From Collybia mongolica (lineage: Eukaryota; Basidiomycota; Agaricomycetes; Agaricales; Clitocybaceae), in the NCBI GenBank assembly GCA_013420905.1, contig JAAXNY010000006.1:1426001-1490000 (forward strand): DNA of 64,000 bases, read 5' to 3'. Made by a program: the position numbers and the translations under genes. Numbering within the stretch: the stretch's first letter is position 1; the number at the start of each line of letters is the position of its first letter. Positions 51,342 through 61,833 of this stretch are shown piece after piece. A model generated the notes under the pieces. That model did not search any database. It was not told where the DNA came from and saw nothing but the letters and a program-made list of their open reading frames with translations.

Positions 51342-53149
51342 TTTTTGTTTTTGTTTTCTGACGATATATCGTCGACGAGAGGGTCCGTAATCGGCGATAA
51401 GCTGAAATTAAATATTGTTGACTTGAACATCCTGCCTCTACATTATTCGGCCTTGCGAGCTTCAGCAACAATATTCTTTGAATAGGCATCCAGTCTTTTT
51501 ATACTTCCTTGTGTTGCTCATGTGCCACACTCAAAATTGAATTGTGGCATTGCGGGCCGCGACATCCTTGATCATGTTGTTACAATTCGGTCCGCGGTCG
51601 GTCTCTCGATCCTCGCTGTTTTATTTTGCACATTCTGTTTTCCGTCAAATATCGCTGTCAATCTTTGACCATCAACCCTATTTCGCCTCACAATCATTGA
51701 AACCCAAGCGATCCAACTCAACGAGGTCCGTAGGATTCTCTGCAACTTAGCCTCTTAGGGTGACTCTGACGAGTGCATGTAAGACAGAAAGGCTGGAAAA
51801 ACGTCTGATGGTACACAATCGGGACGGGGGGACACTTCCCCGTGGCAGATCGAAGGAAGAACTGTACCTCATGACGGAGGCTTTTTCTACGGGCAACTTA
51901 CGTGGTTTATGAAAGGCTCGTTGGGTCGAGACTTCCTGCACTAACCTGAATTTGGATATTCCAATCAGCATCCGTGGACATATACCAAGGGGTATTCTAC
52001 TACCACCCCCAATGACAATACTATGCGATCGCATCCGACATCAATTGAGTATGTTTTTCTACGTTTCTATCCGCGTACGTAAATCTCGAAGCTGGCAACA
52101 TTGGTTGGACCCCATCCCATCCCTTCATGAGTCGGTAAAAAACACTACAACTTAGTTCGTTAGCAGAAGGTTTACCTGTGATATTCACGCAAACCTGAAC
52201 AAGCCGTTGACGGAGGTCCCTCAAGGATGACTTTTTTTTTATTAAAGGCAGCTGACCATAATATGGTGATATCAATGTCATTTCTGCTTGAGCTAACGCG
52301 CATTGGTCCCACCAGAACTACTACCTAATCTGCAGTAGGGTTGTTACTGGCCCGGTGGCCTAACGAATTAAGCCCTTCCAACACTCGGGAAAGGTAGATT
52401 GGTTTTCCAGGGCTCTGGTAAGATCTGTTCAGAAGACTCGAGGCATGTCGACTATGCCGAGAAATCCGATTTCCGAGTATTATCTCCATACTTTTAGGGT
52501 TGACCTTGTTAGGGCCTTTGTAGAGAAAAGGAACGTTCACGAGGTCACCACAACGAGTATGTTCTGGCGATTTTTTGGATGAAGGTCGAACTGCTTTAGG
52601 GCGCCACGATCACGTCTTTAGCCTGGGCTGGGGTTTCCCACTTGTTGGGAGCTTGTGAGTTGGTTATAATCAACCTCCCTATACTGTCACCGCACCCTGA
52701 CTCAAGAGGACTACGAGGTCACTGCACATCCAAAAGCGATATGGACTTATATTTAAAAGGTACCGCAGGATCCCACAACAATTTGATGACGCAGTTGGTC
52801 AAGGGAAACTGAAGGGGCTGACAAGAATCCCTAAACAGACATTACCCCATTGAAGTTAAAATAGTTTGTCTGCCTTGGCCTTGTGTGTTTTGGCAAGGTC
52901 CCTCGCACACCGTCATCGTGTTAACTCACAAGGTTTATGTAGAGGTATTATGGGCAATTGTTAATCTATATATGTGTAATTTCTTGCGACCGTACCCAAC
53001 CGACTCCCTTTCAAGCGTAGAACAAAGCGTCGAGGAAGCAACCGTCGGAAGGTTTGAATGCCCGAAGAAATTTCTCATGTACAGCATCGTTGCGTGGGAT
53101 AAGCTACAACAAAAGGAACTCTAGGAGAAACAATATAGTTTGGTACAAT
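51342..53149. other. 1.8-kb gene-free region
   Basis: Lies between the kinase start and the MFS transporter end, both on the minus strand. It holds only short frames with no recognisable product. Possible decayed sequence; I see no terminal repeats or polymerase motifs. Confidence 0.5.
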
Positions 53150-55781
53150 CTAATTCTTTACTTCCGCCGATGTTTGCAGTGTTTCAGGTTTTTGGATGTC
53201 TATCGTAGCTGAATGGTGACCAACGGTCACTTTTCTCAAACAGAGCGAAATCTAGATATGAATTGAGTAAATTGTAAGGAACCTACATCGCTGATAAACC
53301 CTCACGAGGAAAGCGAGCCCTAGACATGGGGTACAGACTATCCAAATAGTCTATGCCCAATGGTCAACGAGAGGGAAGATCTTTTTGAGAGGCAGAGCAC
53401 ACCTGAATCGACGAGGACACAACACGTAGAACTTGCCACCTGAGTGCCAGTGGTTGTATGGACCTGAGAAGGCTGTAGTCGATCGACGAGCCTGAAATTT
53501 GTGACGGTAGATCGAGGGGAAGACGGTTGGAAGCCCGGGCATAGAAGACGGCACCCGCGACGGCCTGTATGGGGAGTTGGGCGGTTGGAAGACAAAACCA
53601 AATATTTTCTATAACATACCAAACCAATAGTTGCCCCAGTGAATCGGACGAGGAAAAATGCACTTGTTCCTGTCGCGAGCTCACTTGGTTTCAAGGCCCT
53701 TGTAAAAACCTGGTATGGTGCATGAAAGAGCATTCCTAAGCCAATGCCGGCGATAAGAGAGTAGAAAATTTGGGTAACGGCAGAGGCATCTTCTGTGAGC
53801 AATGTTAGGAGAGCTAACGAAAAAACAAATGAGGAAACAAGGATTGTAGAACGAAGATGTTATTACCAAAACCCAGCGTCGAGACCAATAAACCACCAGA
53901 TATGATCCAGAGTTGCCCGCTCGTGTCTGAGGTTCGCCGTTGCCAAAAACCTATAAACCACGCCGCGGGCATGGATGCTAAGGATGATCCAAGAGAATAC
54001 GGAAGTAGTTTAATTCCAGCCTCCAACGGAGTAGAACCGTTTGCGGCCTATGACATGAACATTAGTCACACTTTAGTGAAGGAGGGGGGCAGGTTTAAAA
54101 CCTGATAGTAGAGTGCCAGATAAAAAGTGCCAGCATTGAATGCAAAATTATGTAAAAAGGTCACGAAAAGGATTATGACTGGGAGGAACTTTAATTAGCA
54201 TTCATTCTGGGGGGGAACAAAAAGGAAAAGCGAACCCGCAGTAATATTTTTAAAAGTACTAGGAGGGAATAAACAATCTCGTGTTGTATATGTTTCGTAG
54301 ACGCCACCGCAAACCAGGATAGCAACGCCCAACGATATCAGGGACAAAGTCGAGGGTGCGGTCCCTATGAGGTCCTGATTAGGTTAGACCGGATTAGATA
54401 TCCACTATGCGACCCACAGCCACAATCAGTTGCGAAGCTGAAACCGACAACAATGCAACTGGTGCCGCTCATGAATAAAATTCTGTTAAACAGTCAGTTG
54501 ATTATCTGGTTATGGAAGATGATGAGTTGGGGGCCTACAGTCCACCAAAATCAAATTTGAGTGCTAGTTTCCGCCACGACACGTCATTCGATTTTCCGAA
54601 AGAAATACCGCGAAGAGACATTAAGAGAACAACAAACGCCACAAGACAAATCGGAAGATTTAGGTAGACTGAAGCCGGAAAAAGTATGAGCCATGTTGAG
54701 ATGCATTAAATTCGCATGTTACTTACACCCCCATCTCCAGCTCAAAGCGTCTAAACCATTTTTGCCTTTGTGGACCGTGTCAAACGACGTTTACGGAGGC
54801 GTCAATGTAGAACTCACCACTGAAGACGCCACCGAGGAGAGGCCCAGCAATTGCCGAGCAACTCCATGTAACACTTAGCGCCTGCGACCACTTGGCGCGA
54901 TTTTCCACCTCAACAATTTCAGCAGTAATGACCCACACCGAGCTGACTATGCCGCCACCTCCGATGCCTGCTGGAATTTGAGATTATCTTAACATTAGTT
55001 TTACTGAGCACATGAAGAAGAAATACACACCCAATGCCCGGGCAGAAATGAGCCAAGTAATGGTCTATGATTCCATATCCGGTAAATTCCCACTTTGTCA
55101 GGGTGGAAAATGACTTGCCTGTGAGGCCCCGCAAAGAAGTGAACCTAAAGCGAATATGGCCATACTAGAATAGAGTACAGTCTTGCCCAATATGTATGAC
55201 TGGCTGCGAAAACATTGGGACACCTTACTTTACGCCCAACCAATTCAGATATCCTTCCATACAGCGGTTGGAAGGCCGTCTGGGTAAGCATGTAGGCTAC
55301 GCCTACCCATGTGTATTGAATCTGGGATGCTTCGAGTTCACTTGCGATAGTCGGTAAACTGGTTGAAACAATGGTCTGGAATAATTGTGTGAGGTGTGTG
55401 GTATAGTCATGCGGAGAAGTATGGCCTACTGCATCTGTGGTTGCTAGGAACAAAGTCAATGCCGCTCTAAGGTAGATATCACAATCAGTTCGATTTGCCT
55501 ACCGGTGAGGTGTATATATGAATTTACCCAAAGTGTGCCGTTAGAAGACGTAGCGTCGATAATTTTGGTGACCTATCATTATTTTCATCTAGAGTGATAG
55601 AGGAAGTGGTCTTTACGCCTTTAAAAGAAGCGCTTAGAGAGTTTGGTGAGACAGATGAATTGGTTTCCAAGAAAGAAGGTGTTGATAGGCGCTTCAGGGG
55701 ATCGTGAAGCCCTTTAGAGTCACCACTCGTTATGCTGGACCGGGAGATCATCGAGGGATCACGGCTCGGCTTGTCTTGCAT
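53150..55781 (-). CDS. Major facilitator superfamily transporter, DHA2 drug:proton type
   Basis: A predicted multidrug or toxic-compound exporter with many membrane segments. Start ATG 55781 gives a Ser/Lys-rich cytoplasmic N-terminus of about 80 residues. TM1 is rebuilt across an intron as LTLFLATTDA joined to TIVSTSLPTIASEL, the classic DHA2 motif. Then come IQYTWVGVAYMLTQTAFQPL with YGRISELVGRK (MFS motif A), GIGGGGIVSSVWVITAEIVE, WSCSAIAGPLLGGVFS (motif C-like), YLNLPICLVAFVVLLMSLRG and LPYSLGSSLASMPAAWFIGF, then the late helices IFYSLIAGIGLGMLFHAPYQ. The last exons, joined as AVAGAVFYARASNRLP, then IWIVCTPCLGLAFLVRVYQR, then LTVGHHSATIDIQKPE, reach a stop at 53150. The many short exons and the last two junctions are my inference from frame and helices. 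Confidence 0.82.
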
Positions 55782-56659
55782 CCTGACGATGAAGTATGGG
55801 TTTGACGTAGAGTTTTCTGAATAGTTGAGAAGGTGAATAGAATCTTAAGTCCATTGGACGTTGCTCCCGCCCTTTATACGATTATTGAGGGCTCCGTCAC
55901 GGCCATGGTCGTTATCAAATCGGGGCACGAGAATCGTCATAAAGTGTCTCCTTTGGAAATATTTCCTCGGCTTGGGCTTAGTCGATAATTTGTGCTATTG
56001 CAAGACTCAGTGGTCGGAGTAAAAGGCGGGGAGGTAGATCTCTTGAACCGAGATCAGCGTTAGATAGGTTCCAAGATTGGCGAGATTCCTGGCACCTTGT
56101 GAAAAACCTCGCAAACGAAGGAACCCGCAAAGAAAGTCCTTTGACGTTTTCGAGCTAGAATACCACCGATTCCACGAATATGGACTATGGGCCGTCAGAC
56201 TTGGGAACTGATTGTTCTGGCAGAGAACTCCAGAGCGATGTCACCCAGCCTCATGTACATGTAACCCAGTAAGTTGGCTACAAGACCGAACGATCGTCCG
56301 TCAGATCGCTGTGGTATGCATTTGAAGAAGCGAAGGTACAGATTTTTCCCAAACGAGAGGCGATTGTCACAAGTTCACCAACCTGAGTTGGAATCCAGGG
56401 ACTTGAGGTTTGTGGCGTCAACGTGTTCACGCGAAACTTTAATCAGAGTTGTGGTGAGTAATGCACCACTAAAAATTCCATTATATTTGCGCAGGGTCTA
56501 AGTAGGGTCGTTCTATGTTAATTAACCTGTCGCTCTCTTCTTTTCCTTCTCGAGCTCCTCTTCTTCCCGAAGTGGCGGGTGGCCAGAAGTATTCATCGAG
56601 GCGTTTGTCGTCGCTGATGAGGAAAATGTGCCGAAGGAAATGCAAGTCGGAACATAAAT
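55782..56659. other. Spacer between MFS transporter and MDJ1
   Basis: About 880 bases, MFS promoter plus MDJ1 3' flank. No gene seen. Confidence 0.5.
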
Positions 56660-58397
56660 TTAAAAACCAATGAGCCCTCGGATATTTTGCCAAGTACGAG
56701 AGACCCAGCCACCATATGGTGTTGGGGTATAAGTAAATGATTCCGTACCATTGTCATCATCTCTAGGTGGCGATTCTCGTGCTTCTGTGGGTTTGGTAGT
56801 GGTGTTGGGAGTGCGAGTCCGGCCCTCCAGATCATCAGCATATTCCTGTATGAGTGATCGTTGGCGCTTCGTAAGAGACCTATCCAGCCATATGTTAGCC
56901 AAAGGCTGTCGTATGTCAAGGGAAACCTTACCTGGGAAGTTGAACTAAAAAGGCAACGAAAAGATCCCCTTTATCACCCCCGTACACCGGAGGTACACCC
57001 CGACCTTTCAGGACCATTTCCTCGCCCTGTTGCGTTCCTCCAGGAATACGGACATCCACCTCTCCATCGAGAGTTGGCACGCGTACTTTGCCGCCGAGCA
57101 CTGCGGTATGCATTGGAATTCGTGCCTCATGATAAAGGTTGGCGCCTTGTCGTACAAATGACTTGGAAGGGGCGACACTGATCCTTACAAGAAGGTCACC
57201 AGCCTGACCTTGGCTTGAAATCGGGACGTCCCCTGCGTTAGGAACACGTAGGGACATTCCATCTTCCACTCCTGCACAAATATATGAACAAATCTCCGGC
57301 GGATATGTCAATGTCAACACACCTGCAGGAATGTTAACTTGAACGGACTTCGACGCTCTGACTTTCCCTACGCCCATACAACTAGAGCATTTGCCATGCG
57401 CAGGGATTGTACTTCCTGTTCCATCACAATTGCTACATGTACTAGCCATATGAAACCCGTTTTCTATCACGTATGTCCGAGTACCTGTACCGTTGCAGGA
57501 TGTACATGTACTTCGCTTCGCACCTTGCTTCAACCCACTGCCGGAGCAAGTCCCACAATTTGTGACGGGGGAAATCTTAACTGTCTTCGTCGTCCCCTTG
57601 CATGCCTCCATGAAAGTGACTTTGACGCTGGTTTCCAGATTGGCTCCCCGAGCTGGTGCTGAGCTTCGACCCGTGCGTCCGTTAAAAGAACCGAAAAGTT
57701 GCTCAAACAAGTCCGCGCCAGAACCAGAACCATAACTTCCACTGAAAGCTGACGAAAAACCTGAGAACCCGCCTGCTCCTGCACTGGCGAAAGCATTTGG
57801 GTCGAAACCGGGCTGTTGTGAAGTGGATCCATATTGATCATAAGTTGCCCGTTTCTTCTCGTCTTTCAATATCTATGATGCACAATGTCAGCAAAACGCT
57901 ACAGGTTCAAAGCAGGGTCAGTATACGTCATATGCTTCTTGTATTTCGACGAATTTATCTCGGGCGCCCTTGTCAGGATTTGTATCTGGGTGATACTTTC
58001 GGGCTAGCTAAGAATTGAGGTAAGAGGCACCGTATCGATTAGGGTTAACGTCCTGGACATACAGAGAAATAGGTCTTCTTAATCTCTGCCGCCGTTGCGT
58101 CAGATTCTACCCCCAGCACTTTGTATGGGTCTTTCGGAGTAGACCCTAAAGGCAGTGTCGCGTGCAGTAGGCGCTAATGGTCCAACGAGTAAATCTAATT
58201 AGGGTGCATATACTGAATTGAACAAGTACCTTGTCACCAATTCGTCTTGCAGGAGTAGTTTTGTGCACCGAATGGGTCTGCGGGCATTGTGATCTGAGAA
58301 AAGAATACGACCGAGTACTGGAGCCGGGTATGGGCCGGGAACAGGAGTAAAATGCAATAAACGATGAAAAACCCTGAGACGGTAGACGCGGAGGCAT
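56660..58397 (-). CDS. mdj1: Mitochondrial DnaJ chaperone (type I Hsp40), MDJ1
   Basis: Co-chaperone of matrix Hsp70 for folding imported proteins. The N-terminus (MPPRLPSQGFSSFIAFYSCS, with RSYSFLRSQ and a basic TTPARRIGDK) looks like a mitochondrial presequence. The J domain is spread over three exons (DPYKVLGVESDATAAEIKKT, then ARKYHPDTNPDKGARDKFVE) with the HPD triad intact. A Gly/Phe/Ser-rich linker follows. The zinc domain has four C-x2-C repeats: CGTCSGSG, CTSCNGTG, CSNCDGTG and CSSCMGVG (about 57560-57370). The substrate-binding part has VNIPAGVEDGMSLRVPNAGD and VRVPTLDGEVDVRIPGGTQQ. The last exon holds TKRQRSLIQEYADDLE and ends IRGLIGF at 56660. Four zinc repeats plus the presequence identify MDJ1 rather than cytosolic YDJ1, which ends in a prenylation motif. 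Confidence 0.93.
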
Positions 58398-58971
58398 GAA
58401 AGTTGGATTGAGATTCTGCACACCCAACCGTGACTTTTCTCGGCGTCAATGAAATTTGAGATGTTTAGCTTTGTTTGTTGACGGCCGCTCACGTGCCTGA
58501 GTTCGAGAATTTTCGACCAATTATCCCCTGATCAAGTGCGAAAAAACAATATTTTTCAAGCCAGACTATCACGATATATTTCCCTTCGGACTCCTTGAAG
58601 ACTACTGTATCACACCCTTAGTTATTCAACAGTCATTGGCGGTTTTTTTATGGACGTTTTCAAGCCAATCGTCAAATCCCTGGATTTCCACTAACCCCAT
58701 ATGAGTATGTCGTCGCCGAGTTTTGATAGGCCATCATGAAAAGGGAAACTTAGATAATGGGGGGGGAGGGCCAAGGTCTAGCGAGATCGATGGGATATCG
58801 TGATTCTAACGAAGGGCAAGATTTGGCACCATCTTGGAGTTAATTTCCGCTTATTAGGCTGTTTTCAAACTACTTTCAAAAAGTACATAGGGTGAACTTC
58901 AGGAAGGGCAATAAACAACCAGAAGTCGCGTACCTTAAAAGCTGAGGCACTATCTGTACGTGACCCCGGAC
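58398..58971. other. Spacer between MDJ1 and SET-domain gene
   Basis: 574 bases, MDJ1 promoter and SET-gene 3' flank. No gene seen; a short G-run lies near 58760. Confidence 0.5.
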
Positions 58972-59576
58972 TCATTGGTGGTTGCGAGCATGCCACCAAG
59001 CTTTTCCATAGGATACGAGGATTTCTTCGCCCTTTTTGATTTCCTCCCCTGACCAAATACTCATCCGCATTGCTCCCGAGTCTGTTCTTATGTCCGAAAA
59101 TATGGCATTTGGCTTGGGCCTAACCCCCCTGTAGTCATTGATAAATCTGGCCTCATTCCCCATTGTACTTGCATCTATGCCCACATAAATGCCATTCTGT
59201 GAGCGATGAAGCGATAGGTCATAGTCTGAATCTGGGCGATCGTCACAATGAATCTCGCCTAGTGGGCACTTTGAATCAGCACTTATTCAATGTATTCAGC
59301 CTCTGTCGTTCGTCTACCGATATAATCAAGGATGTACGTCTTGGGAGGTATCTTCTTAACTGCGAAGAGACCGTACTGTCCATATGCGGGATGAGATGGG
59401 GATGATATTGGGCGAATGACGACTCCTCGATGTATGTGATGCAAACGTCGGGACGAAGATGGAGAGTTCCCCGAGCCTTGTATTTGAAGGCGGGTCGCGA
59501 CAGAGACCGATGAATGATACAGCGATTTCTGTATGTACTTTAGATGAGGTGGCCAACGCGATGGCTTCGAGGTCAT
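58972..59576 (-). CDS. Small SET-domain protein, putative lysine methyltransferase
   Basis: About 185 residues, essentially a bare SET domain. It starts MTSKPSRWPPHLKYIQKSLY. The SET N-terminal strand is GQYGLFAVKKIPPKTYILDY and the following IGRRTTEAEYIE. After one intron (about 59235-59283) come CPLGEIHCDDRPDSDYDLSL, NGIYVGIDASTMGNEARFIN, DYRGVRPKPNA and the closing strand GEEIKKGEEILVSYGKAWW. The Gly-x-Gly-like loop and the Tyr of the S-Y-G motif are present. The usual R-F-x-N-H-S-C-x-P-N is replaced by RFINDYRGVRPKPN, so the central His and Cys are missing. No pre-SET or post-SET cysteine cluster is seen. The substrate cannot be inferred. Its start codon is 160 bases from the divergent CK2 alpha ATG. 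Confidence 0.8.
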
Positions 59577-59736
59577 AGTAGGTATTGAGCTTGTGGTTAT
59601 GGAGTTGATTCAAACGTTACTTTGCACATGGAGAGAGACTGATCGTGGGAAACAAAACACGCAGTAATCCATCGACCTCGTTGTCACCATCGACTTAACT
59701 GATCTTTACCCTAAGACCTTTGTTACAAGCGCTGTT
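59577..59736. promoter_or_regulatory. Shared divergent promoter, SET gene and CK2 alpha
   Basis: Only 160 bases separate the two divergent start codons, so the core promoters must overlap or abut. No TATA box is obvious. Confidence 0.4.
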
Positions 59737-61148
59737 ATGGGCCGGTCTGCTAACAAGTCCGTTGCCCGTGTATATTGCGATGTCAACGCCAGGCTGGGAC
59801 CATCATGGCATGAATATGGTTTGGGATACCGCTCAAATTCTCCAAGTTCGCGCTAATACCATTTTTCAGACAATCTACAGGTCCAGTGGGGATCCCAAGA
59901 CCACTATGAAATTGTTCGCAAAGTTGGAAGGGGAAAGTACTCTGAGGTTCGTCTTTGCATCGGTCCCATCCATTATAAAGATCCATGTATTCCAGGTGTT
60001 CGAAGGTGTAAATGTGGTTACCGAGGAAAAGTGTATCATAAAGGTTCTCAAACCGGTGAAGAAGAAAAAGATCAAACGAGAGATTAAAATTCTTCAAAAC
60101 CTGGCTGGAGGACCTAATGTTGTCTCGCTTCTGGATGTGGTCCGGGACCCAGCATCTAAAATCCCCAGTCTAATTACAGAATATGTTCACAATCTCGATT
60201 TCAAAGTCTTATATCCCCGTTTTACGGACCTAGATGTGCGGTTTTATATGTTTGAGCTGCTCAAGGCATGTCACATAGCATTTCTATCGTCCAGATGACT
60301 GATGGTTATTGCACAGGCACTGGATTTTTGCCACTCAAAGGGTATCATGCATCGAGACGTAAAGCCACATAATGTCATGATAGATCATGAACACCGCAAA
60401 GTTTGTCACAAAGCCGACCAAACTCCCCGATGCTAATCTGAATGTTCAGCTGAGACTCATCGATTGGGGCTTGGCAGAATTCTATCATCCAAAAACTGAA
60501 TATAATGTCCGGGTTGCATCGCGATATTTCAAGGGACCCGAACTTCTCGTCGATTTCCAGGAATACGATTACAGTTTGGATATGTGGAGTTACGGATGTA
60601 TGTTTGCCTCGATGGTGTGTCTCCTTGTTGGCCATGTGAGTATCTTATTCATTAATTTACGGTGAGTAGATTTTCCGGAAGGAACCTTTCTTCCACGGGC
60701 ACGATAACTATGATCAGCTGGTCAAGATCACGAAAGTCCTTGGGACCGACGAGTTATACTCATACATCGATCAATACAGTATCCGCCTTGATTCGCAATA
60801 CGACGAACTTCTGGGAAGGTACGCATTGGGGGGGGGGGGGGGGGGGCTATCATAAACCAAGCATAACATCAGTTCTCCATCCAGGTACCCCAGAAAGCCA
60901 TGGACACGTTTTATTACTTCCGAGAATCAGCGCTACATTTCGAATGAAGCCATCGACTTGTTAGATAAACTACTTCGATATGACCACCAAGAACGTCTCA
61001 CGGCGCGTGAGGCACAAGGACAACCTTATTTTGGTATGTCTTCCGTATGTTATAGGGATTTCCCTCATCACACTCCACAGATCCTGTGAGGAATAGCACA
61101 CCTGTTACCGCGGCTGATGGGGAAAGCGACTCTGCGTCATCAGGATAG
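59737..61148 (+). CDS. cka1: Casein kinase 2 catalytic subunit alpha
   Basis: Constitutive acidophilic Ser/Thr kinase. Start ATG 59737 ([20 protein letters not shown]) joins to [20 protein letters not shown], then the glycine loop [19 protein letters not shown]. The basic cluster [18 protein letters not shown] is the CK2-specific substrate-recognition helix. The catalytic loop is [14 protein letters not shown] and the metal motif [11 protein letters not shown] has DWG instead of DFG, a CK2 hallmark. [16 protein letters not shown] and [20 protein letters not shown] (joined), then [19 protein letters not shown] and [20 protein letters not shown] follow. The C-terminus is short, ending DSASSG. 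An intron contains an uninterrupted run of 19 G (60828-60846). The alternative fate of reading past short introns was rejected because each junction restores invariant CK2 residues. Confidence 0.95.
60828..60846 (+). repeat. G19 homopolymer inside a CK2 alpha intron
   Basis: Nineteen consecutive G residues start about ten bases after the intron donor (gtacgcatt). The run could form a G-quadruplex in RNA or DNA. Its exact length may be a sequencing estimate. Confidence 0.85.
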
Positions 61149-61833
61149 CCTGCTGATGTATCTATCCCGCGTAACCTGACCGAATCCTGCCACTTGTGTG
61201 TGTCGGGATACAAAGATTTGTTCCTCTCTTCTTCTCCGTGTTTCTCTTTCATGAGAACTAGCTAAACGATACTAACATGGCACCACCAATCATGTTCTTT
61301 ATAATTACTTGAATACAGCAAATTACGCGATCCACAGCGGGTGCTTGAAGTCGTGCATATGTGTGATTGCTTCCTTGAGACCACTTGAAGTTTTGTGTTG
61401 CACAAGAGAGCCTCGACACGTGGTCTCGATTACACGTGGTCTGTCCTTCACACTCTCTTTCATGTATCGACCAACTCACCTTGATCGCAAGTCCCAGTGA
61501 CCTCGGCCCATGTTGTGAGCCTCACGTGTATTATCCGACGCATTTCCTTCCCTTGTTACGAGCTTTATAATTCACATGATAAGCGTCTCTCCCTCGTGTA
61601 ACTTGACCCCGTCAAACCTTTCTCGAGCATGTTCATGCGCACCTTGGAATTTCGTTGCATGTATACAAATCGTGTGCTTCCGTTACCGCATGGCATATAA
61701 TGGTCTCCCGCAAGCCTCCTTTGATGTTACCTTATGGAATTCATACCACGGACAATATAAAATGTCACTTAAGGAGTCGGGATCTCCTTGGATATTTGTT
61801 CCCTTAGACTCGATTATACTCGGGAAATTGAAG
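61149..61833. other. Gene-free spacer, chitinase promoter
   Basis: About 685 bases between CK2 alpha and the chitinase. It holds a cluster of CACGTG sites, listed separately, and no gene. Confidence 0.6.
61416..61528. promoter_or_regulatory. Cluster of three CACGTG (E-box/G-box) sites before the chitinase
   Basis: An 11-base direct repeat ACACGTGGTCT occurs at 61416-61426 and 61432-61442, and a third CACGTG is at 61523-61528. All lie 300-420 bases before the chitinase ATG. CACGTG is a classic bHLH-factor site in fungi; use here is inferred. Confidence 0.4.

Noticed and set aside
52200..52560. Retroelement remnant
   Set aside because: No reverse-transcriptase, integrase or long terminal repeat could be recognised; short frames only.
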